A stretch of 64,000 nucleotides of DNA from Urechidicola croceus (GCA_905181865.1 CAJIZG010000002.1:62001-126000), one strand, 5' to 3'. Counted from the stretch's first letter, positions 1-9,572 are shown. Program-made: numbers and translations. Notes: a model not told the origin generated them from the letters alone.

Positions 1-2
1 GT

Positions 3-932
3 TGGGAACAACTGCGCAATAAAAGATGGGAACGGATCAAGGAATTGGGTATTGTGAATGGGGAATTATCAGATGTAGAACCTCAGATTGGACCTCCCTA
101 TAATTTCCCTGAAGCGATGGAAATACTTGGAGAGGGAGAGGTGAACCGTCCTGTTTCATGGGAGACTCTGAGTCCTGAGCAGAAACAATTTCAACAAGAT
201 AAAATGACCATACATGCAGCAATGGTGGAGCGTATGGATAAGGAAATAGGCCGTATTATATCGCAACTCAAGGAGATGGATGCCCTAGAGAATACCCTTA
301 TTGTATTTCTTTCAGACAATGGTGCAAGTGCTGAGATTATGGTGAGAGATGATAGTCACGATCCGAAAGCGGTGCGTGGTTCAGCCTCTTCTTACCTTAC
401 GCTAGGCCCTGGTTGGTCAACCATGTGTAATGCGCCTTTCAGACGTCATAAAACTTGGTCACATGAAGGTGGCACATGCACCCCTTTTATAGCGCATTGG
501 CCAAAGGGGATTAATGCAAGGGGAGAGTTACGCCAATCTCATGGACATATAACGGACATTGTTCCAACCATATTAGATTTGGCCGGTATACCATCAGACA
601 AGAAGCAACAGGTTGCATTTCCTGGACAGTCGTTAAGTCCAGTGTTTGAGCAAGAAACAAATTGGGAACATCCAATTTGGTATTATCATGAGGGTAATCG
701 CGCGATACGAGTTGGGGATTGGAAATTAGTTGCTGCTAAAAATGACCCGTGGGAACTCTATAATCTTGAGAAAGACCGCACAGAATCTAATAACTTAGCA
801 GACAGTGATCCGAATAAAGTGATAGCGATGGAAAAACAATGGACGAGCATGTTAGATGAATTTAGAAAAGTTACACCATATAAAAATACAGGGAAAGAGA
901 AAGTTTCAGTAACCATTAAGAACTTGGAATAA
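3..932 (+). CDS. Sulfatase, C-terminal part (cut by window edge)
   Basis: Family S1-type sulfatase (alkaline phosphatase fold), which removes sulfate esters, usually from sulfated polysaccharides in marine Bacteroidota. The reading frame is open to the first bases of the window, so the N-terminal half with the catalytic CxPxR site lies outside; an internal TTG at 45 is not the real start. Visible family marks are the metal-site motif FLSDNG, the stretch NAPFRRHKTWSHEGG with its substrate-site lysine and histidine, FIAHWP, and the C-terminal GDWKLVAAK / WELYNLEKD block that closes these enzymes. The next genes, an FAD oxidoreductase and an FMN-binding-like protein, run in the same direction after a gap of about 250 bp. 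The exact substrate cannot be read from this part. Confidence 0.9.
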   Translation, partial: WEQLRNKRWERIKELGIVNGELSDVEPQIGPPYNFPEAMEILGEGEVNRPVSWETLSPEQKQFQQDKMTIHAAMVERMDKEIGRIISQLKEMDALENTLIVFLSDNGASAEIMVRDDSHDPKAVRGSASSYLTLGPGWSTMCNAPFRRHKTWSHEGGTCTPFIAHWPKGINARGELRQSHGHITDIVPTILDLAGIPSDKKQQVAFPGQSLSPVFEQETNWEHPIWYYHEGNRAIRVGDWKLVAAKNDPWELYNLEKDRTESNNLADSDPNKVIAMEKQWTSMLDEFRKVTPYKNTGKEKVSVTIKNLE

Positions 933-1183
933 TAGAGAACTTTGTTAGTAGTATAATTTATGTAACGGTTCTATTTTCGAGTTAAATTTTAAATGAAAAA
1001 GATTATATAAATTATTATTAAAAGCAGTATACTAGAGGATAGATATTTGAATCTCATTATTTACGTTTGTATTATCATAAAATGAATTATTATATAAAAT
1101 ATTTAGGACAATAAATGTAGTCACGCACGGTGATGACTTTTATGGATGTACCGTATGGCAGAATTAACAAATTAGAAAGAGAA

Positions 1184-2539
1184 ATGAAAAGAAGATCAAT
1201 GTTAAAGTCCATGGGAGCAGTTTCTCTTGGAATGGTAACACCAGCCTTTGCAAAAGGAGAATCCTTGGTGGCGCCATATAAAGTAAAAGAGGAAAGTATC
1301 ACTGCGGAGATATTAGTAGTTGGCGGAGGTACGGCAGGAGCCATTGCCGCGATTCAGGCTGGTAGAGCAGGAGCAGAAACGATCTTGATTGAAAGTGGAA
1401 GTCAGTTAGGAGGAACCACCACTACAGGGGGTGTCGCCTTTCCGGGGATTTTTCATGCTTGGGGGAAACAGATTATCGGTGGTATTGGTTGGGAACTGGT
1501 GATGGACTGTGTGGAGTTGAATGGAGATAAATTACCGAATTTTTCTAAGATACCAGATAGTCATTGGAAACATCAGGTAACCATAAATGCTCCGTTATAT
1601 ACCTTACTTGCCGAGGAAAAATGTTTGGAGGCAGGAGTATATATTCGTTATTATGAAACCCCAACGCACATTGAATTTAAAAAAGGAAAATGGATTGTGG
1701 AGACGGTTGGAAAAGGAACAAAAACAACCATTGTCTGTAACCAAATAATTGATTGTACTGGGAATGCCTTAATTGCCTCTATGGCCGGTTATGATGTGCT
1801 TAGAGAAGAAGACACACAACCAGGTTCCTTGATCTTTAGATTGGGAGGCTATACCTATGATACACTAGATTTAGCAAAAATTCCGAAAAAACACCACCGT
1901 ATTTTGAGACAGAATATGCTCGAAAATTCGAAAAGAGAAAGTCGCGAGCATACCTACGTACCCTATAGTTATGTATATGTTCCGGGTGCGGATTCTACCA
2001 CGTCAGAAGCACATACCATTGCCAATAATGAAGGAAGAAATACCTTGCTAAATTTAGTGCGAACGCTGAAGACTTTTCCGGGTTGTGAGAATTTGAAAAT
2101 CGCAGATTTAAAAACAGAAACAGCGGTACGCGAAACCTATCGAATAGATGGTTTGTATAAAATGAATAAAGAAGATTATACCTCTGGGAAAGTGTTTGAG
2201 GATGGCATTTCTCATTCTTTTTATCCTATAGATTTGCATAGAAATGGTAAATCTATTTATCAAGAGTTTTTAAAACCAGATGTGGTCGCCAGTATTCCAT
2301 TGCGGTCATTAATACCAAAAGGAAGTCAGAACTTTTTGGTGGCAGGTCGCTGTGTGAGCAGTGATCGCTTGGCAAATTCTGCCTTACGCGTACAAGCGTC
2401 TTGTATGGGTATGGGGCAAGCAGCAGCGATAGCAGCGGTTTTGGCAAGTAAACAGGGGATTTCTCCCCAGGAAGTTGATATCAACGAAATCAAAGCATTG
2501 TTGAAAAAGCATGGAGCCATTGTCCCAACTAAAGTTTAG
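1184..2539 (+). CDS. Tat-exported FAD-dependent oxidoreductase
   Basis: FAD-dependent dehydrogenase of the FAD_oxidored type, 451 residues from the start chosen here. The ATG at 1184 gives MKRRSMLKSMG, a twin-arginine signal (RRSMLK against the RRxFLK consensus) with an AFA cleavage site near residue 23; an upstream in-frame ATG at 1130 would bury this signal. The Rossmann dinucleotide motif VVGGGTAG is at residues 45-52. The C-terminal NFLVAGRCVSSD and GMGQAAAIAA blocks match the family's FAD-closing segment. It probably acts in the periplasm on an unknown substrate. The stop is only 12 bp before the next gene, a putative FMN-binding protein, so the two likely form one operon and may exchange electrons. 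The family assignment is firm; the substrate is unknown. Confidence 0.85.
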   Translation: MKRRSMLKSMGAVSLGMVTPAFAKGESLVAPYKVKEESITAEILVVGGGTAGAIAAIQAGRAGAETILIESGSQLGGTTTTGGVAFPGIFHAWGKQIIGGIGWELVMDCVELNGDKLPNFSKIPDSHWKHQVTINAPLYTLLAEEKCLEAGVYIRYYETPTHIEFKKGKWIVETVGKGTKTTIVCNQIIDCTGNALIASMAGYDVLREEDTQPGSLIFRLGGYTYDTLDLAKIPKKHHRILRQNMLENSKRESREHTYVPYSYVYVPGADSTTSEAHTIANNEGRNTLLNLVRTLKTFPGCENLKIADLKTETAVRETYRIDGLYKMNKEDYTSGKVFEDGISHSFYPIDLHRNGKSIYQEFLKPDVVASIPLRSLIPKGSQNFLVAGRCVSSDRLANSALRVQASCMGMGQAAAIAAVLASKQGISPQEVDINEIKALLKKHGAIVPTKV

Positions 2540-2551
2540 AATACTGTAAAT

Positions 2552-3703
2552 ATGGAGAATTTGCGTCCTTTTATAGTTTTGAAATTTTTGGTTGTAGGAC
2601 TTGTTTTAACCTCCTTTCTGCAGGAAAAGCCACCATTGAAATACATGCAAGTGGCTACGATTAAGAGTAGTATTGCTGAGGAAAAATCATTGGTTACAAC
2701 CTATAAAGACACGCTAACAAATGACTCTATTTATTTACGTGCATCCAAGAATGACATTCCGCTATATTACTACAAAAAAGTAATAGGCGAGGTGTGCCTT
2801 GATAAAGAATGCCGATTGCTAGACATTATTGTTTATTGGAATATTACAGGTCGGTATTTGGGTTTTGAATTGCCAAAAGGAGAATTTTTGAGTAAAAACG
2901 ATCATGAACCATTTTCTGAAAGTGAATACCAACGATTACACACATTATTGGCTGATTCATCCATACCGTTAGATGCGGTATCCTTTGAAAAGTTAGTAGA
3001 ACAACCTAAAAATGAGCAGGGAACTGTTGATGCCGTTTCTGGAGCGACCTCAAAAAGTGTGGCCGAGATGGTCGTAAAAGGTGCTGCTTATACCACCTAT
3101 ACATTGTGGAATATCGTAAACGGCCCTACAATGGATTTCGTTTCAGAACTCACAGAAAAACAGTTAACGCCAGCATTGATAGATCGTATTTTACACAGTC
3201 CAGATAATAACGATAAGCTTTGGGCCTTGGATAGAATTGACAGTGCCACAAAATTGACGCCAGATTTAGCGAGGTCACTTTTAGAAATTATAGCTTCTGA
3301 CGATTTTTACTTGGGCTATAGTGCCATTCATGCTATAGACTCAGTTCATTTAAATGCTACCGAATTGCAAGCGTATTTATTTTCGATGTACACGAATGCC
3401 AATCACAGTATCCAAAAGGAACTCGTAAAAAAGTTGATGCAGGCTCCTTTACTGAGTTCAAAGGTTGTAGTTGCATCTGTAGATTTATTGAATCAATTAA
3501 ATGGGCAGCAATTAGATGACCTGTTAAAACTGTATGTAAAACACGGCATAAATGATCTTGAAACATGTAAAGCCATAGCAAGAATTCTAGAAAATGAAAA
3601 CAAGTATATTTCAAAAAAGGCTTCTAATTTTTTAATCAATGTCCAAACGGATGATGAATTTATCATGGAGCGTTTGAATGCCTATAAAAAAGAAAAATTG
3701 TAA
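2552..3703 (+). CDS. Putative exported FMN-binding-like protein with helical repeat tail
   Basis: 383 residues. The N-terminus has a hydrophobic segment (residues 7-22) that could be a signal peptide or anchor. Residues 75-185 resemble the FMN_bind fold of RnfG/NqrC proteins, with the motif DAVSGATSKS at 160-169; in that family the threonine of SGAT (here Thr166) carries FMN added by ApbE. Residues from about 200 to the end are regular alpha-helical pairs that look like HEAT repeats. It follows the Tat-type FAD oxidoreductase by 12 bp, which suggests a flavin-to-flavin redox pair outside the cytoplasm. The SGAT motif is seen directly; flavinylation and partner choice are inference. It could also be a repeat protein with a coincidental motif. 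Confidence 0.6.
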   Translation: MENLRPFIVLKFLVVGLVLTSFLQEKPPLKYMQVATIKSSIAEEKSLVTTYKDTLTNDSIYLRASKNDIPLYYYKKVIGEVCLDKECRLLDIIVYWNITGRYLGFELPKGEFLSKNDHEPFSESEYQRLHTLLADSSIPLDAVSFEKLVEQPKNEQGTVDAVSGATSKSVAEMVVKGAAYTTYTLWNIVNGPTMDFVSELTEKQLTPALIDRILHSPDNNDKLWALDRIDSATKLTPDLARSLLEIIASDDFYLGYSAIHAIDSVHLNATELQAYLFSMYTNANHSIQKELVKKLMQAPLLSSKVVVASVDLLNQLNGQQLDDLLKLYVKHGINDLETCKAIARILENENKYISKKASNFLINVQTDDEFIMERLNAYKKEKL

Positions 3704-3908
3704 ATTGAGGTTAGTAGGGAAATTTATAAATATAGAGTAGAGAGTTAATTTTTCAATGGAAAGGGTAAGTAATTGAATCTAGCGAAGAATCTTATAGTTT
3801 TTATGAAGTATTTAAGTTAATGTGTTTTTATCAGGAACTAAAAAGGCTTCCGAGAGACGAGGATTAGTTCAACATCGTCTAATAATTAATCATGACTGAA
3901 TTTAGCCC

Positions 3909-5129
3909 CTACCTCCTCCGATTCGGCAATAACGGTGGGGGCTCCCCATTAAAAGGATTCGAGCGACTGATACTTTTAGCATCCATACCCGCGGCACGTA
4001 TTACTTTTCGGTCACCATAACGCTCACGCATTTTATCTATGGCTTGGTACAGACTCATAATTTTATCATTATCTTCAAATAAATTAATTTGATGTCCGCC
4101 GCTCACCAAATGGCTAAACTTTACGCCAATCAAGCGCACCAGTAATCTCCGCTGGTAGAGGCTTTCATACAAGTCCATCACAATGGGTAAAATGGTATGA
4201 TCAGAAGAGCTATACGAAATTCGTTTTTGTTTGGTATAGGTTTGAAAATCGGAATAGCGAATTTTAAAGGTTACACAAGCGGTGAGTTTATTACCTCTGC
4301 GTAATTGATATATCAAATTTTCGGCCATCGCTATAATAATACTTTTTAGTTTTACCACATCGGTCGTGTCTTTGTCAAATGTACGCTCGGTAGAAATTGA
4401 TTTGCGCTCGTGGTACTTAATCACAGGCGTATTGTCTATCCCATTCGCTTTTTTCCAAATATTCCCACCCGATTTCCCAAATACTTTGATCATCATTTGG
4501 ATGGGCATTTCTTGTACGGTTTTAATTCGCTTAATTCCCAAATCACATAATATGGTATAGGTTTTTTCTCCCACCATCGGTATTTTTCTTACCGACAAAG
4601 GCGCTAAAAAAGGTTTTTCGGCACCCAATTCTATTTTAAGTTCGTTGTTGGGTTTGGCTTCACCCGTAGCAATCTTAGAAACTGTTTTATTGGCCGATAA
4701 TCCGAATGAGATTGGCAAACCCGTTTCGGTCATAATCTTAGTTCGTAATTCAGATGCCAATTGATGGCATCCAAAAAATCGATCCACTCCAGTAAGGTCT
4801 ATATAAAACTCATCAATCGATGATTTTTCATATAGTGGCACCGATTCATTAATCACATCAGTCACCAGTTTGGAGTATTTGGTATAGATCCCCGAATTAC
4901 CCCGCAATACAATGGCTTCAGGGCATAATTGCCTTGCCATTCGCATAGGCATAGCAGAATGTACGCCGTATTTACGGGCTTCATAACTGCACGAAGCCAC
5001 TACGCCACGGTCGGATGTACCACCAATCAGCACAGGTTTATTTTCGAGTTTGCTATCCATCAGGCGTTCGCAAGACACAAAAAAAGTATCGAGATCCATG
5101 TGTACAATGGCGCGTTTTAAGTGTGTCAT
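3909..5129 (-). CDS. dinB: DNA polymerase IV (Y-family translesion polymerase)
   Basis: Y-family DNA polymerase, 406 residues, which inserts nucleotides opposite damaged bases. The catalytic acidic residues are visible: Asp12 in HMDLDTFFVSCE and Asp106-Glu107 in SSIDEFYID. The GVHSAMPMRMA block and the helix-hairpin-helix region around KIPMVGEKTY are typical, followed by a little-finger domain. The stop end overlaps nothing, but the start overlaps the stop of the upstream DnaE-type polymerase by 4 bp (5126-5129), the usual sign of translational coupling. Together they form a mutagenesis cassette analogous to ImuB-DnaE2, controlled from the promoter and palindrome at 8130-8148. Y-family and DnaE pairs of this kind are normally DNA-damage induced. 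Confidence 0.93.
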   Translation of the reverse strand: MTHLKRAIVHMDLDTFFVSCERLMDSKLENKPVLIGGTSDRGVVASCSYEARKYGVHSAMPMRMARQLCPEAIVLRGNSGIYTKYSKLVTDVINESVPLYEKSSIDEFYIDLTGVDRFFGCHQLASELRTKIMTETGLPISFGLSANKTVSKIATGEAKPNNELKIELGAEKPFLAPLSVRKIPMVGEKTYTILCDLGIKRIKTVQEMPIQMMIKVFGKSGGNIWKKANGIDNTPVIKYHERKSISTERTFDKDTTDVVKLKSIIIAMAENLIYQLRRGNKLTACVTFKIRYSDFQTYTKQKRISYSSSDHTILPIVMDLYESLYQRRLLVRLIGVKFSHLVSGGHQINLFEDNDKIMSLYQAIDKMRERYGDRKVIRAAGMDAKSISRSNPFNGEPPPLLPNRRR

Positions 5130-8095
5130 AATGCTAAAGGTTTTGTATCGTTGGTATAGCGGGGATCTTGAATAATGCCTAATTTCTCGCAGTGGGTTAC
5201 TTCGATATTTACACAGTCGAATTCGGAAATAACTTTCCCCGTAATTTCATAAACGCCACGTCCTTTTAGTGGATATTTTTTGGCAATAGACGGAAAGTGT
5301 ACCGTGTCTATATGATCGCCTTTGATATCTATAAAATTTCCGAAATACATCAAGTCTCCTTTTGAAGTTATCGTTTTTTTGGCAGTTACATAATAGCCGT
5401 ATACTGTAATTTTTTTGTTGAGATACTGAGGAAAATCATTGGCATAGATAGTGTTTTCAACAGGGGCCTTCAGCAATAAAAACGGACTGCATAATGGAAA
5501 CCCGAGATATTGAATTTCGTCAAAGGCATCTTCGTATTGTGCCGCGCTTAATTCGGGCGTATTGAATGTGATTTTCTCTGATTTAAACAGCGTAATCACA
5601 TATTCTTCGGTTGGTACTTTGTTCACTTTCATATAGGCTTCCCACAGGAGTTCTCGTTTGTTGCGTTGCACAAAGGCAAAGGCATTTACTTTTATTAAAA
5701 TGGTGAGTTGCTGTAAGGAGATTGATATGCGATCTATAAAATCATTCAGACTTTCAAAAGTCCCATTCGTGTTGCGTTCATTGATAATGTTTTTAGCATT
5801 ACTAGACTCAAAAGCATGTAAATTCATAAAACCCAAATAGATATTTTTTTCTTCAATGCTATTGTGATACTTCGATTTGTTAATGTTTACGGAATGAATT
5901 GTGCCACCATTCATACGTGCCTCGTGTATATAATATTCTGCGCGGTAAAACCCGCCACCATTATTAAGCGTTGCCACCATATATTCTAGCGGATAGTAAG
6001 CCTTTAAAAACAGACTTTGATAACTCTCTACCGCATACGATGCCGAATGTCCTTTGGCGAAAGCATAACCAGCAAAGCTTTCTATCTGTCGCCAGATTTC
6101 GGTAGTTAATTCATTTTTATGCCCTTTGTTTTTACAGTTTTCAAAAAACTGATTTTTTACTTTTAAAAATTCTCCTCTAGATCTAAACTTCCCACTCATG
6201 CCGCGGCGTAGCATATCGGCTTCTCCTAAGTTGAGCCCGCCAAAATGATGCGCTACTTTAATCACATCTTCTTGGTAGACCATCACCCCAAAAGTTTCGG
6301 GCATAATGTTTAATAAAATAGGATGCGCATCTTTGCGCCGCTCCGGATCTCGATAGCGTTGAATGTATTCACGCATCATCCCAGATTTTGCCACTCCAGG
6401 ACGAATTACAGAACTGGCTGCAACCAAGCCCAAATAATTATCAACTTCTAATTTTTTAAGCAGCATGCGCATGGCAGGAGATTCTATATAAAAACACCCA
6501 ATGGCTTTGGCATTTCTAAGAATATGTTTGATTTTTTGATCCTGCTTAAAGCGCCTGATATCATGAATATCGATGGGCTTATGTTTGGGATTGTTGTGTT
6601 TTACGATATCAACGGCTTCTCTAATTTTCCCCAATCCACGCTGACTGAGAATATCGAATTTATACAAGCCAATATCTTCAGCGACCACCATATCAAACAT
6701 GACGGTAGAAAATCCTTTTGGCGGAAAAAAAGTTGTGACATATGAATGAATTGGTTTTTCTGAAATTAAAATTCCCCCTGCATGAATGCCTAAGTAATTC
6801 GGAAACCCCTGAATGTACTTGCTATAAATCAACACTAATTTTGAGAGTTTATCGAGTTGTTGTACTTGAAATGCACCACTTGATAATTTATCAATTTCCG
6901 ATTTTGGCAACCCGAATACTTTGCCCAATTCTCGTACCGAAGCCTTGTACTTAAATGTATTATAAACGGCAATCAAAGCGGTATGCTTAAAACGATTGAA
7001 AATAAAGTGAGTAATATCATCACGATCGCGCCAAGAAAAATCGATATCGAAGTCCGGCGGATTGGTACGGTAGAGATTGATAAATCGCTCAAAATACAAA
7101 TCGAGTTCTATGGGGTCTACATCGGTAATTCGCAACAAATACGCTACTACGCTATTGGCACCACTACCACGTCCTACATAAAAATAGCCTTTACTACGCG
7201 CGTATTTGAGTATTCTCCAGTTGATGAGAAAGTAGGAGACAAACTGTTTTTCTTGAATGATATTTAGTTCTTTTTCCAATCGCTCAAAAACACGGCGACC
7301 TATTTTTTTATAACGGTAATGTAAACCTCCGTAGGCTAATTTTTTTAAGAGTTTAAAATCTAAGTCCGCACTTTTGGTATAAGTACGTTGATTTTTAGGC
7401 TGTTCAGAAGTTATGTTAATCGTAATCTCACAAGTATCGAGAATGTACTGGGTGTTTTTAATGAGTTGTGGAAACTCAGCATACCTATTTTTAAGAATGG
7501 TTATTGGAAGCATAATATCGCTTTCATCACCTTGTTCTGATGTTGGGAGTTTACTTAGTAAGGTATTGTTATCAATAGCTCGTAACAAGCGATGTGTATT
7601 GAATCCTTTTTTATCTTGAAAAGAAACCGTTTTTAAAATCACCAATTTATGTAAATATTGATTCCAATCAGAAAATTTGAGTGTGTTTAAATCTGATGGT
7701 TTTACGCCAACATATTCATGTGATTTCAATTCGAAAACATCGTTTTGAAAAGGGTAAATGATATAGGTACTTGGCAAAAATTTCGCACGTTTTGGAATCT
7801 CAAAATTAGCTGTATGTAAGAACTCAGACAGGTAATTATTGATATGAAAATAACCGGTGTCATTTTGAGCAATGGCAATGAACTGTTGACTAACTTTATT
7901 TCTAAAATCAACACCTAAAATGGGTTTTACTTCACTTTTTTTAGCCAAACGCACAAAATCTAAGCAGGCAGTTGTACTATTAATATCTGTAAGTACAAGT
8001 GAGTCATATCCACTCTCAACCGCTTGTTCTATCAAGGATTTCTGGTCGATCGTTCCATAGCGTAAGCTATAATATGTGTGTATATTCAAATACAT
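5126..8095 (-). CDS. dnaE: DnaE-type DNA polymerase III alpha subunit, probably the error-prone paralogue
   Basis: C-family polymerase of 989 residues, shorter than a replicative alpha subunit. The start MYLNIHTYYS at 8095 is chosen because it begins the PHP domain; an extension to 8155 would run through the promoter and palindrome. The catalytic region shows GRGSGANS near residues 308-315 and PPDFDIDFS near 346-354, with the catalytic aspartates. A thumb/helix-hairpin-helix region and an OB fold follow at the C-terminus. It overlaps dinB by 4 bp. The pairing with a Y-family polymerase and a LexA/UmuD-like operator points to damage-induced translesion synthesis rather than bulk replication; this role is inferred from context. 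A scrap of a second copy of its 5' end lies at 48954-49020. Confidence 0.88.
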   Translation of the reverse strand: MYLNIHTYYSLRYGTIDQKSLIEQAVESGYDSLVLTDINSTTACLDFVRLAKKSEVKPILGVDFRNKVSQQFIAIAQNDTGYFHINNYLSEFLHTANFEIPKRAKFLPSTYIIYPFQNDVFELKSHEYVGVKPSDLNTLKFSDWNQYLHKLVILKTVSFQDKKGFNTHRLLRAIDNNTLLSKLPTSEQGDESDIMLPITILKNRYAEFPQLIKNTQYILDTCEITINITSEQPKNQRTYTKSADLDFKLLKKLAYGGLHYRYKKIGRRVFERLEKELNIIQEKQFVSYFLINWRILKYARSKGYFYVGRGSGANSVVAYLLRITDVDPIELDLYFERFINLYRTNPPDFDIDFSWRDRDDITHFIFNRFKHTALIAVYNTFKYKASVRELGKVFGLPKSEIDKLSSGAFQVQQLDKLSKLVLIYSKYIQGFPNYLGIHAGGILISEKPIHSYVTTFFPPKGFSTVMFDMVVAEDIGLYKFDILSQRGLGKIREAVDIVKHNNPKHKPIDIHDIRRFKQDQKIKHILRNAKAIGCFYIESPAMRMLLKKLEVDNYLGLVAASSVIRPGVAKSGMMREYIQRYRDPERRKDAHPILLNIMPETFGVMVYQEDVIKVAHHFGGLNLGEADMLRRGMSGKFRSRGEFLKVKNQFFENCKNKGHKNELTTEIWRQIESFAGYAFAKGHSASYAVESYQSLFLKAYYPLEYMVATLNNGGGFYRAEYYIHEARMNGGTIHSVNINKSKYHNSIEEKNIYLGFMNLHAFESSNAKNIINERNTNGTFESLNDFIDRISISLQQLTILIKVNAFAFVQRNKRELLWEAYMKVNKVPTEEYVITLFKSEKITFNTPELSAAQYEDAFDEIQYLGFPLCSPFLLLKAPVENTIYANDFPQYLNKKITVYGYYVTAKKTITSKGDLMYFGNFIDIKGDHIDTVHFPSIAKKYPLKGRGVYEITGKVISEFDCVNIEVTHCEKLGIIQDPRYTNDTKPLAL

Positions 8096-8129
8096 TTTTA
8101 TAGAAATTGTAGTAGGAGAATTATTTCCT

Positions 8130-8148
8130 GCTAATTTAGCCAAATATA
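8130..8148 (-). promoter_or_regulatory. dnaE-dinB promoter -7 box abutting an 11-bp operator palindrome
   Basis: On the minus strand TATATTTG (8148 to 8141) matches the Bacteroidota -7 consensus TAnnTTTG and is followed at once by the perfect palindrome GCTAAATTAGC (8140 to 8130), so the operator would cover the transcription start of dnaE. No convincing -33 TTTG is seen. The same block recurs at 48902-48920 in opposite orientation and the palindrome alone recurs at 63961-63971. It is proposed as the site of the S24-type repressor encoded at 48098-48871. Confidence 0.6.
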
Positions 8149-8178
8149 TAAGCAATAGCTGCTCATAATATTAGCATT

Positions 8179-8436
8179 ATCGATTATTTAGCAAAAAACA
8201 TAAAACATATAAGAAGCCTTAAAAATTTAACATAAGCGTAATTAGGGGAAGCCTTAAAAGTATAGTGATCACACGAATTAGTTTGTATGAAGAAAATAGG
8301 GCAATGCTACCTGTAGGCTTTTTGGTTTCACTGTCTGATTTTTTTATTAAAAATAGGAGTACATCACGCTTTGTTTCCAATTACGATAGATGGGACCAAT
8401 GAAGATTTGATTGAAATTATTCTTGTAGAAGTTTAG
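8179..8436 (+). pseudogene. Decayed LexA/UmuD-like S24 regulator
   Basis: Dead copy of the regulator at 48098-48871. Where the intact gene has ATGAATTATTTAGC this copy reads ATCGATTATTTAGC, so the start codon is lost. The next codons still translate as DYLAKNIKHIRSLKNLT, then stops interrupt the frame. After a frame change one can read RISLYEENRA and FLVSLSD, and after another ALFPITIDGTNEDLIEI, each matching the intact protein in order. The peptidase half is missing. The promoter side (8100-8178) is nearly identical to the region upstream of the intact gene, so the two loci are duplicates rather than convergent. Confidence 0.85.
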
Positions 8437-9060
8437 AAAGCAGATAAATTAGATTTTAAATTTACAGCTCTAATTGAAGCAGTATAATCAGCAATTATTT
8501 TTGCTCCCAAAGATGATTCATAGATAGATTCACCTTTGCTAAAAATAAAACTATAATTTAAAGGATAGATTACAACAACCAATTTGTTAATCGGTGTTTA
8601 AGTAGTTCCCACTCCTAAATCTAAATATTCAGGATCGTTAAAATTATCTAAAATTGTAGTTTTGTACTCACCTAAAGCTGATACAGCACATTTGTTGTTT
8701 AATTTATTCCATATAAAAAAGTAATACTAAAAACATCTGTAGCGGATTCAAAATTATCATTATCCGTTTCTATATTCTTATTCAACCTAAATTTATTACA
8801 AGAAAAATTTCTCCAGAAAAACTTTTCTTGTAATAAATTGGCATAAGCGTTTACTATTATTCCAATATTTCCAGTTGAAGAATTTGGGATTCCTTTTGAA
8901 TACTAATTGTTAAAACCATTGAGATTTACACCTATTAGTTCCAAAAGTTCTTTTTTCCATCTAGTAAGAGCATTAATTTGTCCTTGTAATGTGTCAACTT
9001 CGATTTGAATGTTATGATAGAATCTTTTTTAGATCCTTGTAATACTTTAAAGAGTTACAA
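8437..9060. other. Gene-poor stretch with decayed coding scraps
   Basis: No intact gene. On the minus strand short open pieces (for example one reading DTLQGQINALTRWKKELL near 8915-8980) are broken by stops, which suggests a decayed gene that I could not identify. The only clear structure is the long inverted repeat at 8790-8839. Confidence 0.5.
8790..8839. repeat. Long perfect inverted repeat (17-bp arms)
   Basis: AATTTATTACAAGAAAA at 8790-8806 is the exact reverse complement of 8823-8839, with a 16-bp spacer that itself holds TTTCT-CC-AGAAA. The transcript of either strand would form one long hairpin. It lies inside a decayed coding region and lacks a following T tract, so it does not look like an ordinary terminator. 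Confidence 0.8.
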
Positions 9061-9564
9061 TTATTTACTCCTAAATAGAGGGACCGTTGAGCATGCTTCA
9101 CCATACATAATTGACTTCACAACAGGAACTAATTTGGTGATTAATTGAGTGTAGGCAGTTTCAGGAATCGGTTTTTCAGAACACCCTTTAATAATAATAG
9201 GTTTGTCTTTATAAGAATCTGTCGGTAATTGAGAGATAATATCTTGAAAAATAGAAGTTTCTAATTCTTTCAAGTTTCCAATAATTATTTTTTTTGCAAA
9301 TGGTACTAATTCAGTTGTGACAAGCATAAATGCCCAAGAGGGAATAATCGCATCAGTAGAACAAGTCAAAGCCACATAACAGTTATTATACTGTGTCCAA
9401 TCATGATTTTTTACGGATGCTCTAAAATCTTTTTCTTTGAGAATAATTCCTTCAAACAACCATTCTTTAATATCAAAAATAATGCGATCTCCCAAAGGAT
9501 AATAATCCTCCAAATCGATCGTAATGAGTACACTGTTTGCAACCCTGTTTTTAATTGCTTCCAT
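9061..9564 (-). CDS. DUF2480 family protein
   Basis: 167-residue cytoplasmic protein matching the DUF2480 family of Bacteroidota. Characteristic segments are VLITIDLEDYYP, FDIKEWLFEGIILKEKDFR and the cysteine-bearing VALTCSTDAIIPSWAFML. No biochemical role is established for the family. It is 8 bp downstream of the SufT-like gene and in the same direction as sufE, an arrangement common in Flavobacteria, so a link with Fe-S cluster assembly or delivery is plausible but inferred. Confidence 0.85.
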   Translation of the reverse strand: MEAIKNRVANSVLITIDLEDYYPLGDRIIFDIKEWLFEGIILKEKDFRASVKNHDWTQYNNCYVALTCSTDAIIPSWAFMLVTTELVPFAKKIIIGNLKELETSIFQDIISQLPTDSYKDKPIIIKGCSEKPIPETAYTQLITKLVPVVKSIMYGEACSTVPLFRSK

Positions 9565-9572
9565 ATAAATTA

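Noticed and set aside
1130-1183. Upstream in-frame start of the FAD oxidoreductase
   Set aside because: Would put 18 residues before the twin-arginine signal; the ATG at 1184 fits export better.
8096-8155. N-terminal extension of dnaE by 20 codons
   Set aside because: It would be translated from the palindrome and -7 box; the PHP domain starts at 8095.
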